Position numbers and translations under genes: made by a program. Shown one piece after another: positions 52,809 through 62,304 of a stretch of 64,000 nucleotides of DNA (position 1 is the first letter of the stretch; the number at the start of each line of letters is the position of its first letter). Source of the DNA: Allobosea sp. OK403 (GTDB lineage Bacteria; Pseudomonadota; Alphaproteobacteria; Rhizobiales; Beijerinckiaceae); contig NZ_FOQV01000003.1 in assembly GCF_900113835.1 (NCBI RefSeq), positions 248,001-312,000 on the forward strand, given 5' to 3'. A model generated the notes under the pieces. The model made no database searches and was not told the origin of the DNA. It saw only the letters and a list, made by a program, of their open reading frames with translations.

Positions 52809-53474
52809 TCAGTTGAGCGCCGGCAGGGTCGGCATGGGCGTACCCTGAACGAATTCTTTCTGCCCCACGGCTTGCGTGTCCTCGCGCGGGCCATTCCGGC
52901 CAGGTCCGACCGGCGCCGTCCCGGCCGGGCGACGATAGCCGACCGGCGGCTCGTAGAGATATTTCCGCTCCGGCTCGCTGCCATAGGTCAGGCTCGCCAG
53001 ATCCTCGGCGTTCTTGCCCGCGGCAATGTCGCGGCCTGTCCGGATCGGGGCGATGTTTTCCTCATAGGTCTTCGACTGCTGCGGCTGGAACGGCCGGCTG
53101 TCGCGGCCCGCGACACGGCCCTTTTGCAGCTCTTCCTGGCTCAGCAGCGGGCGCTGATTGTCCTTGTACTTCTCGCGTTCGGTCGCGGGCACCAACGCGC
53201 GCGCATCCTCGGCGCGACGCCGGGCAATATCGGGATCGTTCGGCCAGGCCGCATTGCGCGCGTTCGCCGGCTCCTGCGGTCGCGGCAGGGTCGAACCGGG
53301 AGGCACCACGAGCGGCGGCCGCTGCCGGTATTCGATGTCGTTATTGGCCTTGCCGCCGATGACGCCCTCCATCAGATTCTTGAAGAGCATGCCCTCCTGC
53401 GCGAAGGCGGGCGAGGCCGCAAGCAGCAGCCCACCGGCCAGAAGCCAATGCGTCACGCGGATGCGATGAGCCAT
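52809..53474 (-). CDS. BamF-like (DUF3035-type) secreted protein
   Basis: 221 aa from the ATG at 53472-53474, with GGGAGG six bases upstream. A Sec signal peptide ends in AFA-Q. The mature protein has ERQRPPLVVPPGS-like sequence (YRQRPPLVVPPGSTLPRP), Pro-rich segments and several YEPP-like motifs, mostly extended and perhaps disordered. The position between lspA and an M16 gene and the PPLVVPP motif match the DUF3035/BamF proteins of alphaproteobacteria. BamF is normally a lipoprotein of the outer-membrane assembly complex; here no lipobox Cys is present. Function is therefore a cautious inference. Confidence 0.75.
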   Translation of the reverse strand: MAHRIRVTHWLLAGGLLLAASPAFAQEGMLFKNLMEGVIGGKANNDIEYRQRPPLVVPPGSTLPRPQEPANARNAAWPNDPDIARRRAEDARALVPATEREKYKDNQRPLLSQEELQKGRVAGRDSRPFQPQQSKTYEENIAPIRTGRDIAAGKNAEDLASLTYGSEPERKYLYEPPVGYRRPAGTAPVGPGRNGPREDTQAVGQKEFVQGTPMPTLPALN

Positions 53475-53548
53475 CTCAAACCTCCCTCGGGATTTTTTCA
53501 TCCCCACTTCAACCTCAGGCGCGCGGCAAAACGATGGCGAAGCGCGCA

Positions 53549-54031
53549 TCATGCCGGCTTATCCGGGCTGGAACGGAAGGACTCATATAGCAGAGCGGCC
53601 ACGCCGACAACGATCGCCGCATCGGCGATATTGAAGATGTACCAGCTGAAGCTGCCGTGATGCAGGTGAACGAAGTCGACGACGGCGCCATAGACCGCGC
53701 GATCGACGCCATTGCCCAGCGCTCCGCCGACGATCAGCGCCAGGCTGACGACGGTCAATCGCCGCGTCTCGCGCCACATCCAGCGCCCGAGCCAGATCGC
53801 GGCAACGAACGAGATCACGACCAGGAGCCAGCGGCCGAGATCGCCATCCTGCTGGAACAGGCCGTAGGAGATGCCGCGATTCCAGGCGAGCACGATCTCC
53901 ATGAAGGGCGCGACCTCGAAGGGACCGGTCTCGGCCAGCCGAATGCCGAAGAGCAGCCAGAGCTTGAGCGCCTGATCAAGCCCGAAGACCAGAGCGACGA
54001 TGAAGACGCCGAGGCGGCGCGCCGGCATCAT
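53549..54031 (-). CDS. lspA: prolipoprotein signal peptidase (signal peptidase II)
   Basis: 160 aa, four transmembrane helices. It cleaves lipoprotein signal peptides after lipid attachment. The catalytic aspartates are in [19 protein letters not shown] and [14 protein letters not shown], the invariant NxxD and FNxAD motifs. Its ATG overlaps the ileS stop (ATGA), giving translational coupling. It precedes the BamF-like gene on the minus strand. Confidence 0.95.
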   Translation of the reverse strand: MMPARRLGVFIVALVFGLDQALKLWLLFGIRLAETGPFEVAPFMEIVLAWNRGISYGLFQQDGDLGRWLLVVISFVAAIWLGRWMWRETRRLTVVSLALIVGGALGNGVDRAVYGAVVDFVHLHHGSFSWYIFNIADAAIVVGVAALLYESFRSSPDKPA

Positions 54032-57000
54032 CGCGCGTGCTGCCCAAGCTCGCGCAAGGCCTTGGCGTCGCGCGGCGTCACCTCCGGATAGGCCGGATCG
54101 GCCAGCGCGGGATCAAAATACTTCCAGGAGCGGGCGCATTTGACGCCCGGCGCCCGCACGGAGACGACCGCGACGCCCGGCACATCGGCCAGGCGGAAGG
54201 CATCGTCCGGCCCCTCGCCTGCGCTGATCGCGATGCCCGAGGTGATGCTGATCTCGGCGAGATCGACGCCTGAGAGCGCGGCTCTGAGATCGGGATCGTC
54301 GATATAGACCTTGGGCGCGGCCTCGAGCGAGGAGCCGATGCGCTTGCCCGCCCGCTCCAGCTCCAGCGCGCCGGTGACGACGCGGCGGACGCGGCGGATC
54401 TTGCTCCAGCGCTCGGCGAGCTCGGGATCGAGCCAGCCTTCGGGGGCTTGCGCGAAGAGTTCGAGATGCACCGAGCCGTCCATCGCCTTCTGCTCGGGAT
54501 AGCGCTCCAGCCAGGCCTCTTCCGTGGTGAAAACCAGGATCGGCGCGAGCCAGGTGGCCAGGCAACGGAAGAGATGATCGACGACCGTCAATGCGCTCTT
54601 GCGGACATGGCTCGACAAGGGATCGCAATAGAGCGCGTCCTTGCGGATGTCGAAATAGAAGGCCGAAAGCTCGGTGTTCATGAACTGCGAGAGCAGGTTC
54701 ACCACCTTCTTGTAGTCGTAGGTGCGGTAGGCCTCCTCGACCTGCGGCCCAAGCTCGGCGAGCCGATGCAGCATCAATCGCTCCAGCTCCGGCATGGTCT
54801 GCGGCTCGTTGACCCGGATATCCTCGCTGAAATGGGCGAGCGTCCCGAGCATCCAGCGCGTGGTGTTGCGCAGCTTGCGATAGGTCTCGACGAAGGTCTT
54901 GAGGATCTCCTTGCCGATGCGCAGATCATCGGAATAATCGGCCGCCGCGACCCAGAGGCGCAGGATGTCGGCGCCGGAATCCTTGATGATGTCCTGCGGG
55001 GCGGTGACGTTGCCCTTCGATTTCGACATCTTCTCGCCCTTCTCATCGAGACAGAAGCCGTGGGTCAGGACGATGTCGAAGGGCGCCCGGCCGCGCGTGC
55101 CGCAGCTTTCGAGCAGGCTCGAATGGAACCAGCCGCGATGCTGGTCGGAGCCTTCGAGATACATCACCCGGTCATTGCCGCCATCGCCGCGCCGGCGGGC
55201 GCGCAGATCCGGGCGCTTCTCCAGCGTGAAGGCGTGGGTCGAGCCTGAATCGAACCAGACGTCGAGCACGTCGGTAACGCGCTCGTAAGCAGCCGGGTCG
55301 TAGCCGAAGGGCTTCAGGAAGCGTGCGCCATCCAGGTCGGTAAACCAGGCGTCGGCGCCTTCCAGCTCGAAGGCGTCCGCAATCGCGGCATTGACCTTGG
55401 CATCGACCAGGATTGCGCCCGTCTCCTTCTCGACGAAGACGGTGATCGGAACGCCCCAGGCGCGCTGGCGCGAGACCACCCAGTCGGGGCGGTTGGCGAT
55501 CATGCCGTTGATGCGGTTCTCGCCGGCGGCGGGCACCCACTGCGTCTCCTTGATCGCCCGCAGCGCGCGGTTTCGAAGCGTGTCGGCATTGCCGCCCACT
55601 GACGCCATGAGATCGAGCGACGCGGGCTCGTTTGCGGCCACGGCGCCCGCATCGGTCTGCTGCGGAGCCGGCGAAATCGGCTTGTCCATCGCGATGAACC
55701 ATTGCGGCGTGTTGCGGAAGATCACTGGCTTCTTCGAGCGCCAGCTATGCGGATACTGGTGCTTCAACCGGCCACGCGCGACGAGATGACCGCTGGCGGC
55801 AAGGGCCTTGATCACGACCTCGTTGGCGTTGCCCTTCTCACCCTTGTCGGTGATGACTTGCGCGCCCTCGAAGCCCGGCGCGTCCTTGGTGAAGCGGCCA
55901 TCGGCATCGACGGTGTAGGGGATATGCGTGTCGATTCCGCGCTCGGCCAGCATCCGGCCATTGGCCATCCAGACGTCGAAATCCTCGCGGCCATGGCCGG
56001 GCGCAGTGTGGACGAAGCCCGTGCCGGCATCGTCGGTGACATGGTCGCCATCGAGCAACGGCACATCGAAATCATAGCCCTGACCGCGGAGGGGATGGGC
56101 TGCAGTGAGGCCAACGAATGCGGCGGCCGGCAAGTCCGCGACCAGTTCGAAGGCCTCAACCTTGGCGGCTTTGAACACGCTTTCGGCGAGGTTCTTGGCG
56201 AGGATATAGGTCGCGCCGACCTTGGCCCAGTTATGCTCAGGCGCGGCGGTGACGCGGTAAAGCCCATAGGCGATCTTGTTGTGGAATGAGATCGCCCGGT
56301 TGCCAGGCATCGTCCAGGGCGTGGTCGTCCAGATGACGAACGACGCGCCTTCGAGAGTGACAGTCTCGGGGGGGGTGATCGCAGGTGTGTTGTCATAGGT
56401 GATGGGCAGAACGTATCCCGAAGCCAGCACCGGAAACGCCACGAATACCGTGTCGCTGACATGCTCCTCATACTCGACCTCGGCCTCGGCCAGCGCGGTC
56501 TTCTCGACCACGGACCACATCACCGGCTTGGAGCCGCGATAGAGCTGCGCCGTCTCGGCGAACTTCATGATCTCGCGGGCGATCTGCGCCTCGGCGGGAT
56601 AGGCCATGGTGAGATAAGGATCAGCCCAATCGCCCTCGACGCCGAGCCGCTTGAACTCCTCGCGCTGGATGTCGACCCATTTCTCGGCGAAGGCGCGGCA
56701 TTCCTTGCGGAATTCGACGACCGGCACATCGTCCTTGTTGAGGCCCTTGGCGCGGTATTGCTCCTCGATCTTCCATTCGATCGGCAGGCCGTGGCAGTCC
56801 CAGCCCGGCACATAGTTCGAATCGAAGCCGAGCATCTGCTGCGAGCGCGCGACGAGATCCTTCAGCACCTTGTTGAGCACATGGCCGATATGGATGTTGC
56901 CATTGGCGTAGGGCGGGCCGTCATGCAGCACGAAGCGGTCGCGCCCCTTCGCGGTGGCGCGCAGCTTCTTGTAGAGGTTGATCCTGGCCCAGCGGGCGAG

Positions 57001-57114
57001 CAGTTCCGGCTCGCGCTGCGGCAACCCCGCGCGCATCGGGAACTCGGTCTGGGGCAGGAACAGCGTCTGGGAATAGTCGACGGCTTCGGTCTTGTCGGCG
57101 GCTTTGTCGGTCAT
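54028..57114 (-). CDS. ileS: isoleucyl-tRNA synthetase
   Basis: 1028 aa class-I synthetase. The HIGH motif is [11 protein letters not shown] and KMSKS is exact in [10 protein letters not shown]. The editing domain and WWF-type core are present, for example [16 protein letters not shown] and [15 protein letters not shown]. The long C-terminal domain ends without obvious zinc fingers. A Pro/Gln/Ala-rich insertion ([17 protein letters not shown]) after MDKPIS is atypical. It lies upstream of lspA with a 4-bp overlap. No T-box leader is expected in this phylum or seen in the 206-bp gap to ribF, which holds only a 12-bp palindrome GCTTGCGCAAGC. Confidence 0.97.
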   Translation of the reverse strand: MTDKAADKTEAVDYSQTLFLPQTEFPMRAGLPQREPELLARWARINLYKKLRATAKGRDRFVLHDGPPYANGNIHIGHVLNKVLKDLVARSQQMLGFDSNYVPGWDCHGLPIEWKIEEQYRAKGLNKDDVPVVEFRKECRAFAEKWVDIQREEFKRLGVEGDWADPYLTMAYPAEAQIAREIMKFAETAQLYRGSKPVMWSVVEKTALAEAEVEYEEHVSDTVFVAFPVLASGYVLPITYDNTPAITPPETVTLEGASFVIWTTTPWTMPGNRAISFHNKIAYGLYRVTAAPEHNWAKVGATYILAKNLAESVFKAAKVEAFELVADLPAAAFVGLTAAHPLRGQGYDFDVPLLDGDHVTDDAGTGFVHTAPGHGREDFDVWMANGRMLAERGIDTHIPYTVDADGRFTKDAPGFEGAQVITDKGEKGNANEVVIKALAASGHLVARGRLKHQYPHSWRSKKPVIFRNTPQWFIAMDKPISPAPQQTDAGAVAANEPASLDLMASVGGNADTLRNRALRAIKETQWVPAAGENRINGMIANRPDWVVSRQRAWGVPITVFVEKETGAILVDAKVNAAIADAFELEGADAWFTDLDGARFLKPFGYDPAAYERVTDVLDVWFDSGSTHAFTLEKRPDLRARRRGDGGNDRVMYLEGSDQHRGWFHSSLLESCGTRGRAPFDIVLTHGFCLDEKGEKMSKSKGNVTAPQDIIKDSGADILRLWVAAADYSDDLRIGKEILKTFVETYRKLRNTTRWMLGTLAHFSEDIRVNEPQTMPELERLMLHRLAELGPQVEEAYRTYDYKKVVNLLSQFMNTELSAFYFDIRKDALYCDPLSSHVRKSALTVVDHLFRCLATWLAPILVFTTEEAWLERYPEQKAMDGSVHLELFAQAPEGWLDPELAERWSKIRRVRRVVTGALELERAGKRIGSSLEAAPKVYIDDPDLRAALSGVDLAEISITSGIAISAGEGPDDAFRLADVPGVAVVSVRAPGVKCARSWKYFDPALADPAYPEVTPRDAKALRELGQHAR

Positions 57115-57320
57115 CTCGGGTCCGGCTCGGGCAATGCGGACAAGCGGGCCATTCGAGGCTGGCGCGGCGCTGGTCCATCGTGAAACTGGGAAGCGATGGT
57201 CACCCCGGCTTGCGCAAGCGCCCGCGCGTCAGCGCAGGGCGGCAGCCGGGCCCGTAATTCGCCGGAGGTCTATGAACGTGGCGCGATCAGCAAGCATCTG
57301 CGGCTTCTAGCAAACGCGGT

Positions 57321-58334
57321 CTACGGAAGGAAGGGCGGCGTTTTCGCCAAGATGTCGCGCGCTCCCACGCTATCGGCGTCCATCTGCACGATCAGCGCCT
57401 CGAGCGTGTCGAACTTCGCCTCGCCGCGCAGCCAGGAGACGAGCGCGACATCGACCTGCTTGCCATAAAGGTCGCCGGAGAAATCGAAAACGAAGGTCTC
57501 CAATCGCGGCGCACCGTCATCGAAGGTCGGGCGGCTGCCGAAGCTGGCGACGCCGTCATGCCAGACGTCGTCGATCTTCATCCTGACCGCATAGATGCCG
57601 TAGCGCAGCTTGCAATCGCGGGCGAGGTGCATGTTGGCCGTCGGGTAGCCGAGATCGCGGCCGCGCTTGTCGCCATGAGCGACAACGCCACGCACGAACC
57701 AGGGCCGGCCCAGGAAATCCGCCGCGCGGGCGACATCGCCGGCCTCGAGCGCGATACGGATCAATGTCGAGGAGACCGGCTCGCCAGCCCAGGCATAGGG
57801 CGGCACGACTGCGACGGGCACGCCCCGCACGCCTGCGCGAGCCTGCAGCATTTCTGGCGAGCCGGCGCGGCCCTGGCCGAAATGGAAGTCGTAGCCGCAG
57901 ACGAGCCCGGCCGCTCCCAGCTTGCCGAGCAGCAGGTCATCGACGAAGGCCTCGGCGCTGATCGCCGCAACGCCGCGGTCGAAAGGCAGGACGAAGGTCA
58001 ATGGCAGGCCGGCCTGGCCAAGCAGCTCCAGCTTCACCGCTGGCGGCGTCAAACGGAACACCGGCTGGTCGGGGCGGAAGACGCTGCGCGGATGCGGCTC
58101 GAAGGTCAGTGCGGCGGCTTTCGCGCCATGCTCGGCTGCCATCGCGACCGCGACACGGGCAAGCTCGACATGGCCGCGATGGACCCCATCGAAGTTACCG
58201 AGCGCCAGGACGGCGCCGCGCAAGGCTTCGGGAACCGGTTTCTCGATGTCGAGAACAAAGGCGGCATGCGCTTGGAAAGGCCGCGCTTCGAAAGGCTGCG
58301 CGTCGGCAGGCGGCGCATCGGCGGGAAAGGTCAT
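57321..58334 (-). CDS. ribF: bifunctional riboflavin kinase/FAD synthetase
   Basis: 337 aa from the ATG at 58332-58334; an upstream in-frame ATG adds 19 unlike residues. The N-terminal FMN adenylyltransferase has ALGNFDGVHRGH and LTFEPHPRSVF, then GYDFHFGQGRAG. The C-terminal riboflavin kinase has the GDKRGRDLGYPTANM loop. The final region SWLRGEAKFDTLEALIVQMD is standard. It makes FMN and FAD from riboflavin. It lies upstream of ileS-lspA on the same strand, a common ribF-ileS-lspA order. Confidence 0.95.
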   Translation of the reverse strand: MTFPADAPPADAQPFEARPFQAHAAFVLDIEKPVPEALRGAVLALGNFDGVHRGHVELARVAVAMAAEHGAKAAALTFEPHPRSVFRPDQPVFRLTPPAVKLELLGQAGLPLTFVLPFDRGVAAISAEAFVDDLLLGKLGAAGLVCGYDFHFGQGRAGSPEMLQARAGVRGVPVAVVPPYAWAGEPVSSTLIRIALEAGDVARAADFLGRPWFVRGVVAHGDKRGRDLGYPTANMHLARDCKLRYGIYAVRMKIDDVWHDGVASFGSRPTFDDGAPRLETFVFDFSGDLYGKQVDVALVSWLRGEAKFDTLEALIVQMDADSVGARDILAKTPPFLP

Positions 58335-58452
58335 CGATCGCAAGCGTCCGGGCGCCCGAGGAGCCCGGGCCGGAGCAGTGTTTGGCCTCAAGGCCGCAGG
58401 GGCGTCAAGGCCGAGCCTTTATCTCACACAGGCCTTGTATCTCACAATTGCC

Positions 58453-58896
58453 TCAGACCTTCGACCGCGCAGGCGGCAGCGCGACCCAGGCCTCGCCTTC
58501 CAGCACGGCCTTGCCGTCGACCAGGCATTCACAGAACAGCCGCGCCCGCCTACGCTCGACCACCAGCTCCACCACCTCGACGCGGGCGGTGACGACATCG
58601 CCGATCTTGACCGGCGCAAGGAAGGTCAGCGTCTGCGAGAGATAGACCGCGCCCGGCCCCGGCAGGCGCGTGCCGAGCAGCGCCGAGACGAGGCTCGCGG
58701 TCAGCATACCATGGGCGATGCGCTGGCCGAACTTGGTGCTGGCGGCATAGCGGTCGCAAAGGTGGATCGGGTTCGCATCGCCCGAGAGTTCGGCGAAAAG
58801 CGAGATGTCGCGCTCCATCACGGTGCGCATCAGGCTTTCGTTCTGCCCGATCGACAGATCCTCGAAGGCATGGACCTGATAAAGAGAGCTGGTCAT
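58453..58896 (-). CDS. MaoC-like hydratase, (R)-specific enoyl-CoA hydratase type
   Basis: 147 aa from the ATG at 58894-58896. The hydratase-2 motif is ELSGDANPIHLCDRYAAST, with the catalytic Asp and His, followed by RIAHGMLTASLVSALLG, as in PhaJ-type hot-dog proteins. It hydrates trans-2-enoyl-CoA to (R)-3-hydroxyacyl-CoA, which can supply PHA synthesis. No PHA genes are nearby. It lies 118 bp upstream of ribF on the same strand. Confidence 0.9.
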   Translation of the reverse strand: MTSSLYQVHAFEDLSIGQNESLMRTVMERDISLFAELSGDANPIHLCDRYAASTKFGQRIAHGMLTASLVSALLGTRLPGPGAVYLSQTLTFLAPVKIGDVVTARVEVVELVVERRRARLFCECLVDGKAVLEGEAWVALPPARSKV

Positions 58897-59181
58897 CGTC
58901 CTGGTCGTCCCGGTGCTCCAGACCAGCACCTCGGCGCGGCCCGGCCTCTATCTCGCATCTGCGAAAGCCTGTCACAGCCACCCGGTTTCGACCATTGAAC
59001 TTTGGTGATCACCGGCCATTGCGGCCGGCAGAGCGGAAAATGCCGCAAGGTCACTTCGGCATTGGATTAACCGCTTTGAAACGCCGCAGGCCTAAGACAG
59101 TTGATCCATGGCCGCCCGTCAGACACGGCACGCGGCCTGGGTATCGCCCCGCCCTGCGAATTTGATGCTTGGAGCACCATA

Positions 59182-59565
59182 ATGGCTCTCGACCCCTCCA
59201 TGCCGATCCTGGTGGTCGATGATTATCAGACCATGGTCCGAATCATCCGCAATCTCCTGAAGCAGCTCGGCTTCGAGAATGTCGATGACGCGTCCGACGG
59301 CTCCGCGGCAATCGCCAAGATGCGCGACAAGAAATACGGGCTGGTGATCTCGGACTGGAACATGGAGCCGATGACCGGCTTCGAATTGCTGCGCCGCGTG
59401 CGCGAGGAAGATGCGCTGTCGCAGACGCCATTCATCATCGTGACCGCCGAATCCAAGACCGAAAACGTCATCGCCGCCAAGAAGGCCGGCGTGAACAACT
59501 ACATCGTCAAGCCGTTCAACGCTCAGACGCTGAAGACCAAGATCGAATCGGTCTGCGCCGCCTGA
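59182..59565 (+). CDS. CheY-like single-domain response regulator
   Basis: 127 aa from the ATG at 59182 (GGAG at 59171-59174). The phosphorylation site is complete: Asp13-Asp14 (VVDDYQTM), phosphoacceptor Asp58 (ISDWNMEP), Thr88 and Lys110 (YIVKPF). No output domain. The DWNMEPM form is characteristic of chemotaxis CheY homologs of Rhizobiales. No che operon is adjacent, so it is an orphan within the window and could serve the two chemoreceptors here. The 285 bp upstream contain no gene. Confidence 0.92.
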   Translation: MALDPSMPILVVDDYQTMVRIIRNLLKQLGFENVDDASDGSAAIAKMRDKKYGLVISDWNMEPMTGFELLRRVREEDALSQTPFIIVTAESKTENVIAAKKAGVNNYIVKPFNAQTLKTKIESVCAA

Positions 59566-59604
59566 GCGCGCTCCTCAGGATGAGGGCCGCATAGAGGCGC
59601 CCTC

Positions 59605-60504
59605 TCACCACACCAGATGCGGCAATGCGTAGTCCGGCCGGTGGCTCTGCTCGGCGAACCAATCATGCCTGTGCTCCCAGGACGCCTCGAGCAGGTCCTG
59701 CGCATGGATCCCGGCCAGCACCATGACGCTCGTCGCGCCAAAGCCGTTGGCTCCGGCGATGTCGGTGCGGATCGCGTCGCCGATGCCGCAGATGCGCGAT
59801 CGCTCTACGGCTGCGCCACGTTCCCGCTCCATGATCGCGACCGCCATCTCGTAGATCGGCTGGTGCGGTTTGCCGGCATAGATGACCTTGCCGCCGACCT
59901 CTTCATAGGCGAGCGCGATCGAGCCCGCGCAAGGCACGATGCGCCCTCCCCGATCGACCACCAGATCGGGATTGGCGCAGATCATGGTGAGTTCGCGCCG
60001 GGCGAAGTCGGCCAGCATGCCGGCATAGCTACCGGCCGTCTCGGTCTCGTCATCGAACAGGCCGGTGCAGAGCACGTAATTCGCCTCCGCCGGCCCGACG
60101 CGCGGAGCATCCAGCCCGGCGACCAGCGGCAGGTCGCGGTCGGGGCCGAGCATGAAGACAGGCTCACCGGCGCGCTCCTGGATCAAGGCGCGGCAGACAT
60201 CGCCGGAGGTCACGATCGCGTCCCAGGCGTCCTTCGGCACATTGAACCCGGCGAGCTGGCGCTCGATCTCGGCGCGCGGGCGCGGCGCGTTGGTGACAAG
60301 GACGACAAACACCCCGCGCTGCCGGGCAGCGACCAACGCCTCGACGGCGCCGCGATGCGCCACGACGCCGTTATGGACCACGCCCCAGACATCGCAGAGG
60401 CAGAGATCGAAGCGGTCGGCGATCTCGGAAAAGCCGGTCAGGGCTGTGGTGGCTTTGCTCTTCGATGGCGGCAAGTTTTGGTCAGTCGAGTCTTGGTCAC
60501 TCAA
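59605..60504 (-). CDS. HAD-superfamily class IIA hydrolase
   Basis: 299 aa. Motif I is CLCDVWGVVHNG, motif II the Thr of VLVTNAPRPRAEIE, and the late motifs are VIYAGKPHQPIYEMA and ICGIGDAIRTDIAGANG. These define the class IIA HAD group with a large cap, as in NagD and the alphaproteobacterial TIGR01459 family. It probably removes phosphate from a small metabolite. The only possible start is a TTG at 60502-60504 with GGAG about 10 bases upstream; no in-frame ATG fits. Convergent with the CheY-like gene. Confidence 0.88.
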   Translation of the reverse strand: MSDQDSTDQNLPPSKSKATTALTGFSEIADRFDLCLCDVWGVVHNGVVAHRGAVEALVAARQRGVFVVLVTNAPRPRAEIERQLAGFNVPKDAWDAIVTSGDVCRALIQERAGEPVFMLGPDRDLPLVAGLDAPRVGPAEANYVLCTGLFDDETETAGSYAGMLADFARRELTMICANPDLVVDRGGRIVPCAGSIALAYEEVGGKVIYAGKPHQPIYEMAVAIMERERGAAVERSRICGIGDAIRTDIAGANGFGATSVMVLAGIHAQDLLEASWEHRHDWFAEQSHRPDYALPHLVW

Positions 60505-60694
60505 GTCGTGGTCACTCCGGATGGCGTCGGCAGGTTCTATCGCCTGAAAAAGATTCTACCGCCTGAAGGAAAAGCATGATGCCGGAAAATGACAACCGCT
60601 TCTCGGCACCGAGCTCTCATGCATGCATCGATGAGACTTGCATCAATAAGATTTGCACCGACGAGGCTCGCAGGGCCAGGGCCGATGCCGACGA
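60505..60694. other. 190-bp intergenic region, no supported feature
   Basis: It lies between two minus-strand genes, downstream of the degenerate-EAL gene and upstream of the HAD gene. Nearby bases carry short direct repeats such as TGGTCACTC, twice, at about 60494 and 60510. No ORF of note, terminator or repeat of the other families is visible. Confidence 0.4.
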
Positions 60695-62152
60695 TCACGC
60701 GCTGGCGCGGCGCAGCACGGAACGGAACGACTGACGCTCGGGCTTGGCCTCGTCCTGCGCCGGGCTCACGGGCAGCAGCGGATAGCCAAGAACCTCGGCG
60801 GTGGGGCGCGGCAGTGCGGTTTCGCTTGCTGTGGCAGGCGGCGCGGCCTCCGGCTCGGCGAAGACCTCTGGCTTCACCGGGCGTGGCGGCGAGAAGATCA
60901 GGCCCTGCGCATAGGTGATGCCGAGCTCGATCATGTCCGCGACGGTCGGGTTGTCGGCGATCTCGTCCGCGACCAGCGCGATTGAGGCCCGCGCCATCAT
61001 CGACGCCAAATCGCCAGCCGCGATGTCGAGCGACCCCTCACCGGCCATCTCGGCCTGGAACAGCGTCGCGGGCGCCTTGACGAAGCGAATGCCGCGATCG
61101 AACAGCGCAATGGGATCGAGCCGCAGATCAGCGACCTGATCGAGCGCGAAACGCACGCCATTGGCCGACATCGCGCCGAGCAATCCCAGGCTCGTCGGGT
61201 CCAGCGCGCGGAAGACGCGCTGCGGCATCTCCACCACGAGATGGCCATTGTGCTCGCGATATTTGTCGAGAATCCGCGCCAGCGTCGCCAGCGCCTTGGA
61301 GGAGCTCCAGGTCGCCTCGCTGAAATTGCAGGAGACGAAGAGCCCGCCCTGCTTCGTGCCGAGATGGCGCGCAATCGCCAGAGCGCGCGTCAGCACCAGC
61401 GCATCGAGCGTCGGGCCGAAGCCGCGCTGCTCGACAATCGACAGGAAATCCTCGGGCAGGAGCAGCGTGTTCTCGTCGACCCGCAGGCGCACCAGCGCCT
61501 CGTAGCCGCGTGTGCGCCGCTGCGGCAATTGCACGATCGGCTGCAGATGCACCTCGACCTTGCCCTCGGACAAGGCCGTGCTGATCACTGCAGCGCGCTT
61601 GTCGGCGGCGCGACGTTCGGCGGCGCGCTCGGCCTCCTCGCGTTCGGCCGCGATCGCGTCGAGCCGCGCCTGGCGCGCGGCCTCCGGATCGATCACCGGA
61701 ACCGGCGCCGGCTTGGCGGGCGGCTGCGCCTGCCGCGCTTGCGCCACGGTCAATTGGGCGTCGTGATCGGCAAGCGTGGTCGCGACCTGATGGATGAGAT
61801 CGCCGAGCAGGCCGACCTCGGCCGTCAGTTCGTTGATCGCGGCGCGCGCCGGCGCTGCGTCGGCCTCGCGCATCGGCATCTGCTCGACGCGCTGCGACAG
61901 GTTGTCCAGCCTGATCGCATTTGTCGCGAGCCTGACCTTGACCTCGCCGAGGCCGGCGAAGATCTGCTCCCGCTGGGCCAGCAGGCGGCGCTCATAGAGC
62001 CGGGCCGTGCCGATCAACCCGCTACCGCAGAGCAGGAGTCCCGCGGCTGCGCCCAATCCGCCCGGCAGCAGCAAGGTCGTGATCGCGCCGGCCGAAACGC
62101 CTGTGACGGCTGCGGCGAGAGGGTGCAATGCGTTCAGGCGGGCAGGGGCCAA
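60695..62152 (-). CDS. membrane-anchored protein with degenerate EAL domain (TipF-like layout)
   Basis: 485 aa. Start is TTG at 62150-62152; no in-frame ATG is available before an upstream stop. Two hydrophobic helices occupy residues 10-50, then a coiled-coil stretch with LSQRVEQMPMREAD, an Ala/Pro linker and an EAL domain (about 200-440). The first Glu is kept (YEALVRLR), and QGLIFSPPRP matches the late motif, but DDFGTG reads LDQVAD and the EGVE loop is altered. Catalytic c-di-GMP cleavage is unlikely and a binding role more plausible. Membrane helices, coiled coil and degenerate EAL recall Caulobacter TipF, a flagellar-assembly factor. Confidence 0.85.
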   Translation of the reverse strand: MAPARLNALHPLAAAVTGVSAGAITTLLLPGGLGAAAGLLLCGSGLIGTARLYERRLLAQREQIFAGLGEVKVRLATNAIRLDNLSQRVEQMPMREADAAPARAAINELTAEVGLLGDLIHQVATTLADHDAQLTVAQARQAQPPAKPAPVPVIDPEAARQARLDAIAAEREEAERAAERRAADKRAAVISTALSEGKVEVHLQPIVQLPQRRTRGYEALVRLRVDENTLLLPEDFLSIVEQRGFGPTLDALVLTRALAIARHLGTKQGGLFVSCNFSEATWSSSKALATLARILDKYREHNGHLVVEMPQRVFRALDPTSLGLLGAMSANGVRFALDQVADLRLDPIALFDRGIRFVKAPATLFQAEMAGEGSLDIAAGDLASMMARASIALVADEIADNPTVADMIELGITYAQGLIFSPPRPVKPEVFAEPEAAPPATASETALPRPTAEVLGYPLLPVSPAQDEAKPERQSFRSVLRRASA

Positions 62153-62304
62153 GGCAGCATTCGCGCGTTGGGTTGATCGGGACGAATCGGCGAATCACGG
62201 GTGTTCCGCAACCTTAACCATAGGTCGGGCGGCTTGCGAGCGCCTGATCGAGGCGTTGCGGCTGTAAATGCAGGAAAAACAGTGGATCGCGCGGCGAGGA
62301 CAGA

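Noticed and set aside
57115..57320. Possible leader or T-box upstream of ileS
   Set aside because: No T-box sequence or specifier stem is recognisable, and T-boxes are not expected in alphaproteobacteria. Only a 12-bp palindrome is present.
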